A stretch of 64,000 nt of DNA from Scleroderma bovista (GCA_037178675.1 JAYMGJ010000603.1:1-64000), one strand, 5' to 3'. Positions 1-12,158 are shown, numbered from the stretch's first letter. Translations and numbers: made by a program. Notes: generated from the letters alone by a model not told the origin.

Positions 1-661
1 AGATCTCACAGTGTGGACTCAGTACATCCCATTGGTGGCAGGCCTCATAAGGCTGTGGAGAACGCTGAGCTTCCATTTGAGGACATCCAAGTTTGGTTCA
101 AGTTGTGCCTGCAGACAACAGAGATCCACACTCACTCCATTTTACCTGTGCAAACTCTCCTTGCCTCCCCACCTGAAGGCAACTGGAAGTATGGGCATTA
201 TGATTCAGTAGTTGTAAACATGGATGGCACCAAGATTTGGCCTGCTAGTGGCCTTCAAGGTCTGTTATCTATCATTTTATTTTGTATTTCCACAATTTTT
301 ATCCCATGCCTGATCAGGACACTCAATTGCACAACTCTGCCTCATTATGTGGCCCTTGGGCAAGCCGCATGAACGATAGCCATGGGCTGATCATTTTTTG
401 ACTTATGTCCAGCATTTTGATGTTATCTGCCGCAGACCTTCAACTCAAATGCAAGTATTGAGGAGGGCTATCCGTTCTGGGGGACAGTGCCTTGGTGAAG
501 TCATTCCAGTTTCTCAAATCAGGGCCTATGCGAACCTGATACCATGTTTTGGCCAATGTGCAGACTCCCGCCTCACGTCATTCAACAGTTCCAAACATTG
601 CCACGAGTTTTTCCTTAACAAGTACTTCAATAAAAACACCTACTTCTCTTTGACTTTATAA
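1..661 (+). pseudogene. C-terminal part of a Plavaka-type transposon protein (DUF6830-like), cut by the window edge
   Basis: Two exons are visible: up to 259 and 318-661, with a GT..AG intron at 260-317. The spliced product reads through a GLQGHSIAQL motif, then HFDVICRRP, EVIPVSQIRAYANLIPCFG and FFLNKYFNKN. I recognise this as the tail region (DUF6830) of Plavaka-type, CACTA-like transposon proteins of Agaricomycetes. One in-frame TAG lies at 377-379. The same tail is found on the minus strand at 62999-64000, also next to a FunK1 gene. The 5' part, with any catalytic domain, lies outside the window. The exact role of DUF6830 is not known. Confidence 0.7.
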
Positions 662-1401
662 GTACCATTGGTCCATGCACCTGGGAACTTTGGACCTTTG
701 TTTCATCATTCCTTTTGTACCCCCATAATGTTTCTGCCTGTTCACCCCAATAAGTTCCATACCATAGATGCAATACACAAACTGGGTTCATATCCTGTAC
801 CAAGGGAAGGGCACAACGTGGCCATGATGGACAAGATTACAACTCAAGAACTCGCAGGAGCAATCATTTTTGAGACCACCGCCAATACACCTAGTCATGC
901 TCGCAATAAGTACCTAGGTTTTATTCTTGACCAAATCTTCTCAGATGCTGCTGCCATTGATACCACTCCATTTGACAAGCTGGTTGTGCCGCCACGCACG
1001 ATCTCAAAGTTCAACCCTAGTGTCATTGAAATGCACCCCAACTCTCTCAAAATCCCCCTCTATGACATGTCTGCTGAGAAGTGGAACTGGCCAATACTCA
1101 AGGCCACTTCACCACCTCGGGACAGCAAAGGTGGATCACAGGAGAATCACCTCGCCACATGTTTTAATGCAATAACACTGGTGATGAGGCCAGCTGTCAG
1201 AGCTCAGGCTTTGAACCTCGATTTGCAAAAACTCACCATTGCCAAGTGATACTGGTTAGGTACATATTCCACTCGCCATATGCCTGGCAATGCTGATGGC
1301 ACTGGTGCTTACTGTTGCAAACTGGATATCATTCTCATTGAAAAAGCAGATACCCCTACTGATTCCATCTCATGGATGAGCCCCAAAGTTATCGCTGAAT
1401 G

Positions 1402-1764
1402 TGTAACGGTCTAACTTTTTATCTTATCTTATCATAGCATAGTATCTTATCTAGTGCATCTTATCTGTAGGTCTGTCTGGACCACAGCCTTGTGCTGTGC
1501 ATGCTGTATCCCTTGATGTCATTAGCATAGCCTTACCACAGGATGGCAGCTGTGTTCACTGCCTCATACAGCATATAGCCTCATGGATAGCCTTGCACAG
1601 GACACGTGTAGTGCAGTATATATACTGCTGCAATCCAGCACCCAGAGGCTCTCCATTTGAGCTCTCTTTGGGACTTTGCTCTAAGACACTTGCAATCCTA
1701 TCCTTTCCTCCTCAGAGTCCTTTGGTGTGGTAGTTCTTTGGGTTTTGCCCTTAGGGTTGTCTCA
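1402..1764 (+). mobile_element. Solo LTR, family C (Gypsy-1 LTR), inside the FunK1 gene
   Basis: This is a 363-bp element starting TGTAACGG and ending GTTGTCTCA, flanked by the perfect 5-bp direct repeat GAATG (1397-1401 and 1765-1769). It matches the LTR at 5479-5850 and, inverted, the solo LTR at 7954-8307. A TATA-like stretch (about 1616-1626) precedes the shared GCAATCCAGCACCCAGAGGC block. It splits a FunK1 exon; the reading frame VIAEC..TNQAW is continuous without it. Confidence 0.9.
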
Positions 1765-3098
1765 GAATGCACCAACCAAGCCTGGAAGCCCTCCATGCCC
1801 CTCATGAAAACCCTCCACACCAAAGCATATCTCATCTTCCTCAATCAACCTTGGAGGTGTTTTGTTCTAGCCTTATCCATTGTGAAAGAGGAAATGTGCA
1901 TTCACTTCTACAATCACTCCAGCAGTTCTGTCTCACCACCCATCAACATTCAATGCGATCCCAGAGCCTTTGTTGCTGTTCTCGCCACCATCATGTTTAG
2001 TTCTCAGCTTTGTATAGGTTTTGACCCCACCATTACTGTGAGGCTGGTCCAGCCCTTGCAGGTTTCACAATGAAAGGTTATCTATGAGTCAACTCATACC
2101 AATGTCCCAGATGCCATCCTGGAGGAGTCGGGTGATGATCACGACCCCAGCTCTCATCCAGAATCAAGCATGTCCACACCCCCAGATTCCCTCCCTAACT
2201 ATGTTGACGTCATTTCATCACGATCCACTTCACTGACTTTCCTCCTACCTTCTGAGGCAAGTCTCAATACTTCACTCACTGGCTCAGCCCCCAACTCTGA
2301 CACTCCTGCAGGCCCAATTGGAGAGATCTGAGTTCGCAGTGTTATATATGAAATATTGGAGGTATTGTTCTCTTTGGTGGGGTTCTTAGGCTGAGGTACT
2401 GTGATCTATCTTGCCAGATGCTAGGGGAGATTGTATATTATCAAGGACCATTGGGTAGAAAACCTGTCACAGGAAGCGAGCATGATGAAACTAATGGAAG
2501 GAACTCGTGGGGTGCCCAGGCTTATCGATCACTGGGTGGTGGAGGTTTCCCCCAGTGTTGTCAACATCACTTCTTGATATCGTTTGGAGAGGCACCAGAC
2601 ATTCATGAAGGGTATAAGGACACACGTCCAGATGGTCATGAGCCCACATGGGCGCCCTCTCTCAAAATTCAGGACAAAGTATGAATTGGTCAAATGCATC
2701 AAGGACATTCTTATTGGTAGGTGGACGTCTTTCTCTCGTGAAGACATCCAAGTTAATATACAAATCAGTTCAAAAGGAAGCGGTAGCAAAAGGGATCCTT
2801 CATCATGATGTCAGTCCCTTCAATGTTTTAATAGATGACTCTGTGGATGAGTTCCAAGGAATGTTGATAGATTGGGAGTTCGCAGTGGAGATCACTGTCC
2901 GACAGAAGTATAGCATTGGTGGTACTGTGAGTTATTTTTTTTTTTGGGGGGGGATCACAATAACTGACTTGATCCAGGGTACTATTCTGTTTCTTTCAAT
3001 GTACCTTCTTGGGCAAATTTCAGATGCCCTTAAGAAGAATCCTTTGAAGAACAGAAGCGCCTACAAGGAGGATGATGCCACATCTGTGCAACTCCATG

Positions 3099-3592
3099 TA
3101 GAGTTTAAAAGTCCAGTCCATAGGACTGCAAAAAGACCGGAAACTGGACTGGACCGGACTGTTTGCAACTGGACTGCAGTTGCCAGTTGCCTACTTTTGA
3201 GAATGATGAAAAAGACCGGTTGCAACCGCATTATGTAAGCAATACATATATGGTATAAAAACCCCTATATTACAGGCTAACTTTGGCCCGCAGTGGGTCT
3301 TAAGGGGTGTAAAATTGATCTTTTTGGATGAAATATGGCACAAATAAATATGTAATGACTTGTATATAATTACTACAGTCTATAAATAGTATTTAGATGC
3401 TATCTGACACACCTTTGATGTGAAAAACATCAATAAAATGCAAAAAAAAACTGGTTTGAACCAGTTTTTTAGCAGTTTTGGACCGGTCTTTAAGTGGTCC
3501 ATGAACCATTCCCAGGCTTCCAAAAGCAGTCCAGTCCGGTCCTCTGCCAAAAAAGGCAAAAAAACTGGACTGGACCAGACTTTTAAACTCTA
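3099..3592. mobile_element. hAT-like MITE (494 bp) inserted in the FunK1 gene
   Basis: Terminal inverted repeats TAGAGTTTAAAAGTC and GACTTTTAAACTCTA are flanked by the perfect 8-bp direct repeat ACTCCATG (3091-3098 and 3593-3600), which is the hAT pattern. The interior holds several copies of CCAGTCC/GGACTGG and no transposase ORF, so it is non-autonomous. Leaving it out with one duplication restores the FunK1 frame VQLHVHADD. Confidence 0.88.
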
Positions 3593-4302
3593 ACTCCATG
3601 TGCATGCTGATGACAATTTTGCTGTTGAGCATGTGCCTGCGGATGATATAGAATCACTCTTCTACATCTTCATTTGGATCCTTGTTCTCTATAATGGACC
3701 ACTTGGATGGGAGTGGGAGGGCTTTGACTTTGAATCTTCTATACTTGCCCAGTGGAGTGAGCACACCATTTACAATCTCGAGGTGGTGAAAAACGCGAAG
3801 ATTGCATTCATTTCTAGTCCCAATGGCAAAGCACTAGCAGATAACATCTCTCCATGCTTTGAAGACCTTCTCCCCCTTGCTGAAAATTGGTGGCAAATCT
3901 TCAGGACCAAGTGGAATGCTGAGAAGAGAGTTGACTTTGACTCTCTAATCCAGATAACTAACCAATTCCTTGAGATGATGACGCTGAAGGATCTTCCTGA
4001 CATAACAAACGAACACCTGAGCATGGAAGCCGAAAAGGAGGCCCTTTGCCTCCCACTTCCTTCCCCACTAGTAAAGGTGGACATGGTTTCTGGAAAGAAG
4101 CAGGTCTGCGATGACAACATTCATAGCATGGGTGATGTACCTCTTTCTGTTGTGCACAAACGTCCTAAAGGTAGTTGACCTTGATACATGTACTCTACAT
4201 GCTGTGATTTTTTTGTCTTGTTCTATGTAAATTCACTTGCGACTGTGATATTTATGTACCCATGTTGTTACTGTTGTAGTGCCCTCTCTGTCGCCCAATC
4301 TC

Positions 4303-5213
4303 ATGGTGCATTCGCCATTGAAGAAAACCTTGAGAAAATTGAAGCAGCATTGTGAAGATGACAGAGACCCTTCTCAACAGAAAAAACTCAGGGCCAATGC
4401 TTCCTCACTGCCCACCATCAACTCAAGCTCTGGATCCACACAACCTCGTTGCAGCGGTAGGGCAGGTGCCAGGTCTGGAGGACATACTCACCAATTAGAA
4501 CAAATTGGTGCTGCAATTGAGCACCCGCAGTGTGTGCTGTGGCCTATGACAACTCTTTCCAACGACACTGCCTCAAACCCTCTCGCTCCTTCTCGTCTGA
4601 GCAGCAAAGCCCAGAAAAGGTAGCATCTACTTTATACTTCGGAAACCAGCTCATGGATTCATAGTTTCTCTCCCAGAAACAGCCTCAATTTGCTCCGACT
4701 TCCTACACCTGCACTGCCCACAATGTTGCTTTGTCAGATGATCCTCGTGGTCAAGTCGGTCAGTTTCATCAAGGGAGCACTGTACCTACACCCCATTTTT
4801 ACCCTAGGACAACTGGCGAGTACTTTGGTTTCTATGACCCAAACCACCTCGTCCCTCCAGGAACAGAGCCCAATCTCCAAGCTTTGAACAATTTGTATGT
4901 CGCCGAATGACATGCAAAGGAATGGCAGTCCCTGTCCCATGAGCACAACATTTAGTGTCTCCTGGTTCCTCCAGTGACTTTGATCCCACTTGTCCCATGC
5001 CTTGGGATTATCCCTCTCCAGATCTCAAGCACAATATTGACCCTTCCTTACTAGCAATATCCAATAAAGCGGGTCAACACAGCACAGATGCATGGAACAG
5101 TGAGCACGAGTCGGGTGATGAGAACTCAGATGGGTATTATGACAGGAATGAGGAAGGCGGCATTGAAGAGTTGGATGAAGAACCTGTGCCCAATTGTCAG
5201 CATGCAACAGGTT
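4303..5213 (+). pseudogene. 5' part of a DUF6532-type gene, truncated
   Basis: From ATG 4303 the product begins with basic, low-complexity sequence followed by CSGRAGARSGGHTHQLEQIG, the RSGR-G-GG-QL pattern at the start of DUF6532 genes (compare SSRTGKGSGGQIQQL in the gene at 54293-56331). A second stretch near 4684-4890 reads YPRTTGEYFGFYDPNHLVPPG, and 4955-5200 is an acidic ORF. Splicing between them is not resolved. The conserved DUF6532 core is absent; the gene stops where family A repeat sequence begins. Alternatively 4280-4623 is the last exon of the FunK1 gene, since an intron at 4171-4279 joins them in frame. Confidence 0.5.
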
Positions 5214-5389
5214 CGAGTCCATTGCATCATTGTCTGCATCACCCTGTTGGTGTAGATACCCTTTCCCTCTCCTCAGCAAATCCTCTCTGGACACTGCAGA
5301 GGTAAACCACCACTCACACATTTTTGTAGTCCTTTGTTGGTGTTGTGTTTGGGTTAATACTCCAACCCAAATCCACATTTTGACTCACA
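5214..5389 (-). repeat. Family A LTR-like repeat, first ~175 bp only, inverted
   Basis: Reverse complement of the first part of the repeat at 31423, starting TGTGAGTCAAA at 5389. It is truncated on the left and ends the DUF6532-type reading frame. The gap 5390-5478 holds nothing recognisable. Confidence 0.7.
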
Positions 5390-5478
5390 CTGCTTCTGTG
5401 GGTTCCATCATATATGCCAGGACCATTGTTGTATTCACCCCATAGGTTATTTGTTATTGGAAAACATCTCAACCTTGA

Positions 5479-5850
5479 TGTAATGGCCCAACTTTTTATC
5501 TTATCTAATCTGTGATTAAATACCATCTTATCTTATTGTAGTGTACAGCAATATCTTATCTACCTAGTCTAGACCTACACCTCATGCTGTACATGCTGTC
5601 ACCCTTGATGTCATCCTGCACAGCTTTAGCTCCACTATGACATCACTCACATAGCATTGCACAGTACATAGCCTCATGGATAGCCTTGCATAGCCCTCAT
5701 GTAGAGTAGTATATATACCAGTGCAATCCAGCACCCAGAGGCTCCCCATTCAAGCTCATCTTGGGTCTTTGCTCTAGAGACTTATATCCTATCCTCCTCA
5801 GAACTCAGTGTGTAGTAGGGTCCTTGGTGCCTTTGCCTAGGGTCATCTCA
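5479..5850 (+). mobile_element. 5' LTR of the Gypsy-1 element (family C)
   Basis: It starts TGTAATGGCCC and ends GGTCATCTCA, 372 bp, and matches the solo LTRs at 1402-1764 and 7954-8307. A TATA-like ATATATACC sits near 5712. The leader 5851-6655 follows; it has short open stretches but no recognised domain and no obvious primer binding site. No matching 3' LTR was found. Confidence 0.8.
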
Positions 5851-6655
5851 CCTGAGCTTGAATCTAACAATCTACTTCACTCTACTATGTGCTCTCCTAG
5901 CCTCATAAGGAAACTATACCTGGACTCCAGGGTTAAGGAGCTCTTTCACACCCTTGTGTTTCATTCCACAGCCAGCCTTTAGTGCTGTTCCTGTAGTGCT
6001 TTGGCATTGGGAATTTTTAGCACCAAGTTCTTTACATACTGTACACCAGCCCAGGGTCATGCCTGGTATCTGAAGGTCAGTGCCCATTCAAGAGTGGTTT
6101 GCAGCCACAAGATGATTGAGACATAGTTACCCTGTAGTGCCTGCATTCATGCAGAGATAGACCTGTGATCTGCAGCCACTAGCCATTTGTACTCTGCATA
6201 GCTGTGCCACTGCCCTGACCCAGCAAGAGCAACAGGTGAACAGCATCTTATGCTTAGTTTAGTGGAACACCTGTGGGGATCTAGTCCCATATACTCTTAC
6301 TCCTATGTCACCCCTTATGTTAGTCACCATACACCCCTACAAGTACTCCTTTAGTCAGGCAGGTCACATGACAGTCACCTATGATACCTGTTACCCCCTT
6401 CCTCTTATGCACGCTCAAGAAGCTGCCAGAGAAGCAGACTTCAGAAGGATTGAGCAGATGTACCAGTCCTTTCAGCACTACAATCTCATCATCAAAGCAC
6501 TCAAAGATCTCTTCTTTGAAAAACCCCACCTCTGCATCAAACCAGTCCCAGGTCTCCCACTTGCTCACTGCCACATGTTCCAGGCCTCTTGTCTCTGACC
6601 AGTTAAACAAAGACCTACCCCCTCTTCCCATTTCCACCCCTATTAATTCTGAAGA

Positions 6656-7501
6656 ATGATAGACCCTCTTCAGAACCTCCTCGCACAGCTCATCTAGGGT
6701 CAGATTGACCTCCAGAACCATATTGTGGCCCTTGCAGCTGCACAGCCTGCACCAGCACTGCCAGCATGCAAGAAGGTGGTCATGGATCCCAGCTCTTTCA
6801 ATGGTTCTCCTGCCAGGTTCCATGAGTGGTGGAGCAAGCTCAAGGTCTGGATTGAGATCACAATGCAGGGAGCAAATGATGTGACAGTGGCAGCCACTGT
6901 CTTCTCTCAGCTCACAGGCTTGAAGGCTGGTCAGTGAGCTCAGGTCCACCTTGACCAGTGCATGGCAGCCACCCTGCTGCTTGCCCCAGGAGTAGTACCC
7001 TTGCTGCCAGCATGACCCACCAGGGCAGACCTTGAGGTGGAGATAGAGGGGTTCTTCCTGCCCAGGAATAATCAGAAGTGGGCTAGGGCCCAACTCTTAC
7101 ATCTTCATCAGGGCCCTCATGAGCACATGGACAATTTCTTAGTACAGTTTGAAGTGCTGAAGATCCAGAGTCACTGCATAGACAATTATGCTAGGGACCT
7201 GCTCAAGAGGTTGCTTCAGAGGAAACTCTTGGAGCAAATATATTTACAAGGCATGCATTGCAACACCTACACCCAACTATGTGTGTCAGCTAGGGAGGTA
7301 GGAAGGGCTCAGGAGCTCTTCCTGATTAACATGAGTTAGGGTCCGGCCTGGTATTCCCAGGGCCAAAATTATTTGTCTTCAGCATTGGGCAGCAGTATGC
7401 CCATGGATATTGGTGCTGCTGACATCAGCAAAGGGGTAAAGGGCCCCAATGCTACAGTTGCCAACTATTTGGCCATATCACATGAGAGTGCACCAAACCA
7501 C
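6656..7501 (+). pseudogene. Gag of Gypsy-1 (Ty3/gypsy), broken by C-to-T stops
   Basis: From ATG 6656 one frame runs through a Gag-like core (PSSFNGSPARFHEWWSKLKV, then LPRNNQKWARAQLLHL) to a zinc knuckle CYSCQLFGHIT-EC near 7449-7490. The internal stops are TAG or TGA. TGA falls at GQ-AQ, LPA-PT and HIT-EC, where Arg (CGA) fits; TAG falls where Gln (CAG) fits. The gene is cut at 7501 by the family B repeat and its frame resumes at 10197. A 257-aa antisense ORF at 6320-7093 is a shadow. Confidence 0.75.
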
Positions 7502-10196
7502 TGTGCATCTAAGTGAGGGAAGAGGTCAGAACAACCAACAACCAACATCAAATGACAACAATAGTGAGTGGTGGTCTTCCTTTGTGGTTCTGGTATTTAA
7601 TCTCCACAGGGGAATGTGCTGCACACCTTCAGGCAAGGTGCAGGAGGGAAGGGAAGGGCTTCTGATGGGGAATATATGTGACTGGGGATGGTATTGACTC
7701 CTCTTCAGCCTACCACAGTGGTTAGGAAGAGTCCTGGGATAGAAGAGTGATGATAGAATAGCAATAGGGGTGTAACAGCAGTGATGGGACAACAGGGAAG
7801 CAAGGGGACAGTTCCTGCTTCAAGAATGTGATGGACAGTGATGGGATGGAGTGGACAGAGATGCTAGACTGCACTTGAGCCTAGAGAAATGATCAGATAC
7901 AAGATATATCTGATAAACAGCAATATAGGAACTTTAGGCCAGCACTGGGTGACTGAGATGACCCTAGGCAGAACACCTAAGACCCAACTACACGCGAGAC
8001 TCTGAGGAGGATAGGACGCGAGGATCTAGAGCAATAACCCAAGATGAGCTCGAATGGGGAGCCTCTGGGTGCTGGATTGCACTGTATATATACTACTACG
8101 CGAGGCTATCCATGAGGCTACGTGCAGGTAAAGGCTATGTAATGACATCACTGTGGAGCTAAGGCTATGCGTAATGATCAAGGGTGGCAGCGTGTACAGC
8201 ACGAGGTATGGGTCTAGACTAGGTAGATAAGATAGAGGCTGTACACCAAGATAAGATAAACGCTATCTAATCGTAGATTAGATAAGACAAAAAGACGGGT
8301 CATAACAGTGACCTACAAGTCCAAAGACAAAGAGGGAGCTTATAGACAGTGAGGAAGAGTGAATGTGGTCACTTTATTGAGGGGGAAGCAGACACTTCCT
8401 TGCAGCCTTTGGCTGCTAGTTTATATACAGGAGGGGCTGTGGCCCTGTAAGCACAAATGACTAAGTGCTTGGTAAGAGATTGGTAAGAAATTGGTAAGTG
8501 ATTGATAAGCAGTGTAATCAGGCTGAGTCATCAATGGGGAGAGCCTGAACAAGCTGCTGAGCCAAGGGAATGAGCAAAGACATAGGTAAAAAGGGGTGCA
8601 TAATCAAGAATATGGAAAAATCATTGCATGGGGTCCAAAAGAGAGGGGGGGAAAGCATGGGATAAGTAGATCAAAGCTAAATGAGCACATGCAATGACAT
8701 AATGCATATGAATCATAGGGGCATCAGTCATGAATTGATAAGCAGCATGATAAGCATGATTTGAAGGATGATTGGTAAGTGATTGGTAAGGGGAGTAATG
8801 GGGATTAGTAATGCCAAGAGGGGATAAATAATGTGCAGCAGAGTGAGTCAAAGTGAGCCAGAGTGACTCTGTGTGACTCAGACAGAAGGGAAGCACAACC
8901 TGTGATTGATTGAACTTTAGATCTGGAGATGAGCTTCTGAAGCAGTGCCACTGATAGGAGTGGCTGGGGGATAATAAAAGAATTGATCTGACCAGAAGAG
9001 CAGTGTCAGGGGGTCTGGAATGTCAAGTAGAGTCACAGCTGGTCACAGAGTGTCACAAATCCCTTGGGTTGAGCTACTGTAGGACAAAAATGTGAAAATT
9101 GGTGCCCCCAAAGTGCAGTCTTCCCTTAAGCAGTAAGGGGAGGGTTCTGTGCTCTATAAGGGCTCCTAAGAAGGGTTCTAGAGCACTGTTTCATTTGTGT
9201 TTGCTGTGGGATAGCAGGGAAGTGAAACATGAATAGTGGATTCAACATGTCCAGGGAAGCAAGATGAATGATAGAGGGAGATGGATGTGACAGGACTCTG
9301 GGATGAAAGGACCATATGCAGAGGACTCAGACACAGAGATGACCAGATATGAATTTTCAAGTCTAACAAGAGACTTGAGACAATCAAAGTATGTGCATGA
9401 TGCAGGACTGACAAGGAGAATGCACTGACTGAGAACAAGAGGGACTGAGGGAGCAGGCTGGGAAGATATGTACCAGACAGTACACAGGAGCTCAGGGAGA
9501 GGCTGTCCCAAGAGCAGGACATAGTTGAGGTCTGCTGCAATAGCAGAGAAACATTCCAGAGAAAATGTGGACTCCATAGTGAGTGATGAAGCAAATGTCT
9601 GGATTGCAGGTCAAATATCTCCATGGGAAATAAATAGATTTACATCAGAACTGACAGGCAGATAGACCACAGTCTAGGCTCCATGATGGTATAGTCACAT
9701 GATTGATCACTTCAAAAATGGTGGAGCTATTCAAAATATCGGAATGCCGGCACTGGGCACCTAAATTTGACATTTGGGCACTAAAAATGATTCTTTTCTC
9801 TCTTCTTTGTTTCTCAATTGTTTCTTCTGCTTCTTTGGTTGTTCTGGTATGGGAGTTGGACTGCAGAAGGTTGCATTTCTTTCTCATACCAAAATAGTCA
9901 TCATTCCTTGGATTCTTCTGCTTCTTGGTGGTTCTTGTGCAAGGGATGACTGCTAGACATCAGCAGTCATCTCTTGCTCCAGGATAGTCATTCTTGTGTG
10001 ATAGATGGCTATGACAAGCTTGTATTCATTCTTCACATAAGGATAGTCTTGACTTTGCATGATATGGATAGTGAGGGCTGTCTGTATCCCTCAAGTCAGG
10101 ACAATCTTTCAATAGATCTTGGGTGTGTTCTTCACATTGGTTTCATCAGCTAACTTTCTCCATGTCCACAGTATCAAACACATTTGGTGTGTGACA
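7502..10196 (+). mobile_element. Family B LTR-like repeat (B1) inserted in Gypsy-1 gag
   Basis: Begins TGTGCATCTAAGTGAGGG and ends GGTGTGTGACA, with TG..CA termini. The same repeat is at 56522-59370. It contains a TATA-like TTTATATACA (about 8420), an array of GATTGGTAAG-like units (8465-8520 and near 8770), and a minus-strand ORF (9242-9577) shared with family A. Without the 354-bp solo LTR it is about 2.3 kb. The gag frame continues on both sides, so it is an insertion; the flanks CCAC/CCAT may be an imperfect target duplication. No retroviral genes lie inside, so it is best read as a long solo LTR. Confidence 0.7.
7954..8307 (-). mobile_element. Solo LTR, family C, inverted, nested in repeat B1
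   Basis: 354 bp, TGAGATGACCC..GGTCATAACA, flanked by perfect GTGAC duplications (949-953 and 308-312 of their blocks: 7949-7953, 8308-8312). The copy at 56522 lacks it, giving an empty site. It keeps many CpGs (ACGCGAG) that are TpG/CpA in the older copies at 1402 and 5479. Confidence 0.9.
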
Positions 10197-11100
10197 CCAT
10201 GCCACCCTTATCATGGGCAACAACAAGCACAGGCAGTATAGGCACAGCTGGAGGATGACTGGCTGAATGCAGTGTGAGGAATGTCTTTCACAGAAATGCA
10301 GGCATTCTTCAGGGATTTAAAAGATTAGAGAGTGAGGATGTGTTGGGCACCCTCACTTTTGAGTCTTCTTTGGACACAGCTGTTTGTATTCTGAACTATA
10401 GACTTTTGTGCACTACATCTCCAGTTGTACAGGACATATTTAAATATTGCATTGCTTTGTTGCATACAAAAATTAGTAAAACCCATAAAAAAGTGTCTTC
10501 AGTAGTTTCTCCTGTCTCTGTTTCTTCTGGTTGTTATTCTGTTCTTTCTGTCAATACTGTGGACTGTGGTATGGACACTGCACCTACTGTACCATCTAAG
10601 GGGGTCCCTGCAAAGGGCTCAGTGCCAGATGTAAAATTGAGCATGCTTAATTCTCAATTGAATAAAAATGTTCTTTCTCCTTCTTTGGCATCTAAGGAAC
10701 CAAAAAGTCCTGCCAGCAACTTGGAAATTTCTATGGACTTACAAAGGTCCTTCATAATGGAACATGAAGTAACAGTACCAGTCCATATCCATGGACCCCT
10801 TAACACTATTGAGGTAGATGTCTGCCAGACAGTGGCACTACTGGTTGCTTTGTTGACAGAAGCTGGGCTCTTGATTGGCAATTGCAGTTATCTAAGCTGG
10901 TGAAACCCATACCTGTGCTTAACATAGATGGCACAAGGAACCAGGAGGGTGATATCACACATTATGTGTTGCTTACAATAGGTATTGGGAAACATGCTGA
11001 AAAGCTATGGTGTGCCATCACTTGCCTTGGAAAGGTACCCCTTATCCTTGGCCATGCCTGGCTTCAGAAGCACAACCCTGATATAGATTGGGTTACTGGC
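10197..11100 (+). pseudogene. Gypsy-1 gag tail and aspartic protease, continued after repeat B1
   Basis: After B1 the sequence reads PCHPYHGQQQAQAV, which follows the zinc knuckle. A divergent linker (10274-10830) follows. From about 10840 the frame reads DSGTTGCFVDRSWALDW and then PIPVLNIDGT, ITHYVLL and LILGHAWLQKHNPDIDW, the gypsy retropepsin with its DSG active site. A one-base frameshift separates this from the upstream ORF. Reverse transcriptase and integrase are absent; the element is cut at 11100 by an LTR fragment. Confidence 0.7.
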
Positions 11101-11235
11101 TGTCAGAACTGGTTCCTCTGATGAACTCCCACACAAGTGGAGATAAGTCTGAAGGGTTGTTGATGACAGGCAGAGAGGTTGTGGAGAGGTTTGAGGACTT
11201 TGGCTTCAGCATATGTGTTGCACCCTTGCATCAGG
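11101..11235 (+). mobile_element. Old fragment of LTR family D
   Basis: Starts TGTCAGAACTGG and matches the first ~135 bp of the complete LTR at 33843-34532, with most CpGs of that copy changed to TpG or CpA. It is truncated on the right. The following 11236-11364 is AT-rich with repeated ATATATCACT units and no gene. Confidence 0.7.
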
Positions 11236-11369
11236 AAAAACCAGTAATGCCATATATCAATATATATCACTATATATCACTATTATTGCCCTTTTTCACA
11301 CAAGGTGCAATAATCACATTATGGCATCTATACCATACTCCCCTTATCTATAGTGCATTATAGCAACAT

Positions 11370-11994
11370 TGTCAAGACTGGTTCTTCACCAATCTGATCT
11401 CTACAAGGGGTCTGGGAGTCAGAGGTTGGTCTAGCGGTAAGACTGAGATGCTACGTAGCGTAGTCACGCTTCCCAAGTATTAGGAAGGCCGACCGAGGGT
11501 TATACGGAGAGTCCGAAGGTAAACGGTCTACAACCGAGTACTTGTACAAGGACAGAGGCAGAGAGCACGAAGAGAGAACAGAGGAGAAGTATCTTATTCG
11601 ATATTCGAACTGGAACTACAACAGACCGAGTATCTAGGTATTTATACTGAGTGGGACAGATGAGGCGATGTACGGGAAGTCGGGATTACCGATGAACGAC
11701 TAGCGCAGTCGAGCTGCGCGCTGAGTAAGTATGGTAAGTGCGATAACCGGATTACCAATAGGTATTGTATTAATAATGCAACGGGATGGGAACGTATAGT
11801 AACCGGAAACGAGAAAGGAAACATATTAGGTAATAGTACAGAGAGACAGATCGGACAATGCGCTCACCGATCAGTGGCAATACAGGACAGATAGAGAGAA
11901 ATGGAGAAGGGAGTACATACAATAAATGGGCGGCGAACGCGTGGACGTGATCGGACAATAGGGTACAGGGTGATCGGGTGTCACGGTTGTGACA
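11370..11994 (-). repeat. 3' LTR of the chromovirus
   Basis: TGTCAAGACTGG..GTTGTGACA on the plus strand, 625 bp. Pairs with 17902-18526. Confidence 0.95.
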
Positions 11995-11998
11995 GTAT

Positions 11999-12009
11999 CC
12001 CCCTCTTAG
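11999..12009 (-). other. Candidate polypurine tract of the chromovirus
   Basis: On the element strand AAGAGGGGGATAC directly precedes the 3' LTR, the usual place for the primer of plus-strand DNA synthesis. Confidence 0.6.
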
Positions 12010-12158
12010 GGCCAAGCCCACGAGGCTGCAATGCGTATTCCACACCGAATGTGTGCGGCCATTGTCTGGGTTTGAAAATCGGTTAGGGCGTATAAAGACT
12101 GGCCTTCGGTGACGGTCACCCATCAAATTCTTCCCTTCATAACATCCTCGATTTAAAC

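Larger units (their letters stand above)
728..4178 (+). pseudogene. FunK1-type fungal protein kinase pseudogene, split by two insertions
   Basis: FunK1 kinases (Pkinase_fungal) form a large family in mushrooms with unknown targets. The start is taken at ATG 728 because family-like sequence begins there. The N-terminal domain is at 728-1400 and 1770-2073, and the kinase lobe from about 2330. Catalytic motifs ILHHDVSPFNV (near 2795-2830) and IDWEFA (near 2870), in place of HRD and DFG, are clear. Introns at 2717-2768 and 2927-2977 join the family frame well. A solo LTR (1402-1764) and a hAT-like MITE (3099-3592) interrupt exons; leaving out each insert and one target duplication continues the frame. 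In-frame stops include TGA at 2575-2577 and at 1249, mostly where Arg is expected. The ending is uncertain: TGA at 4178, or a splice at 4171-4279 into the next exon. Confidence 0.82.

Noticed and set aside
6320..7093. 257-aa open frame on the minus strand
   Set aside because: It is antisense to Gypsy-1 gag with its zinc knuckle and has no recognisable domain; C-to-T stops in the sense strand simply do not create stops here.
8460..8520. Regularly spaced GATTGGTAAG units that look CRISPR-like
   Set aside because: There are no unique spacers, the units are only about 10 bp and they are part of a dispersed LTR-like repeat in a eukaryote.
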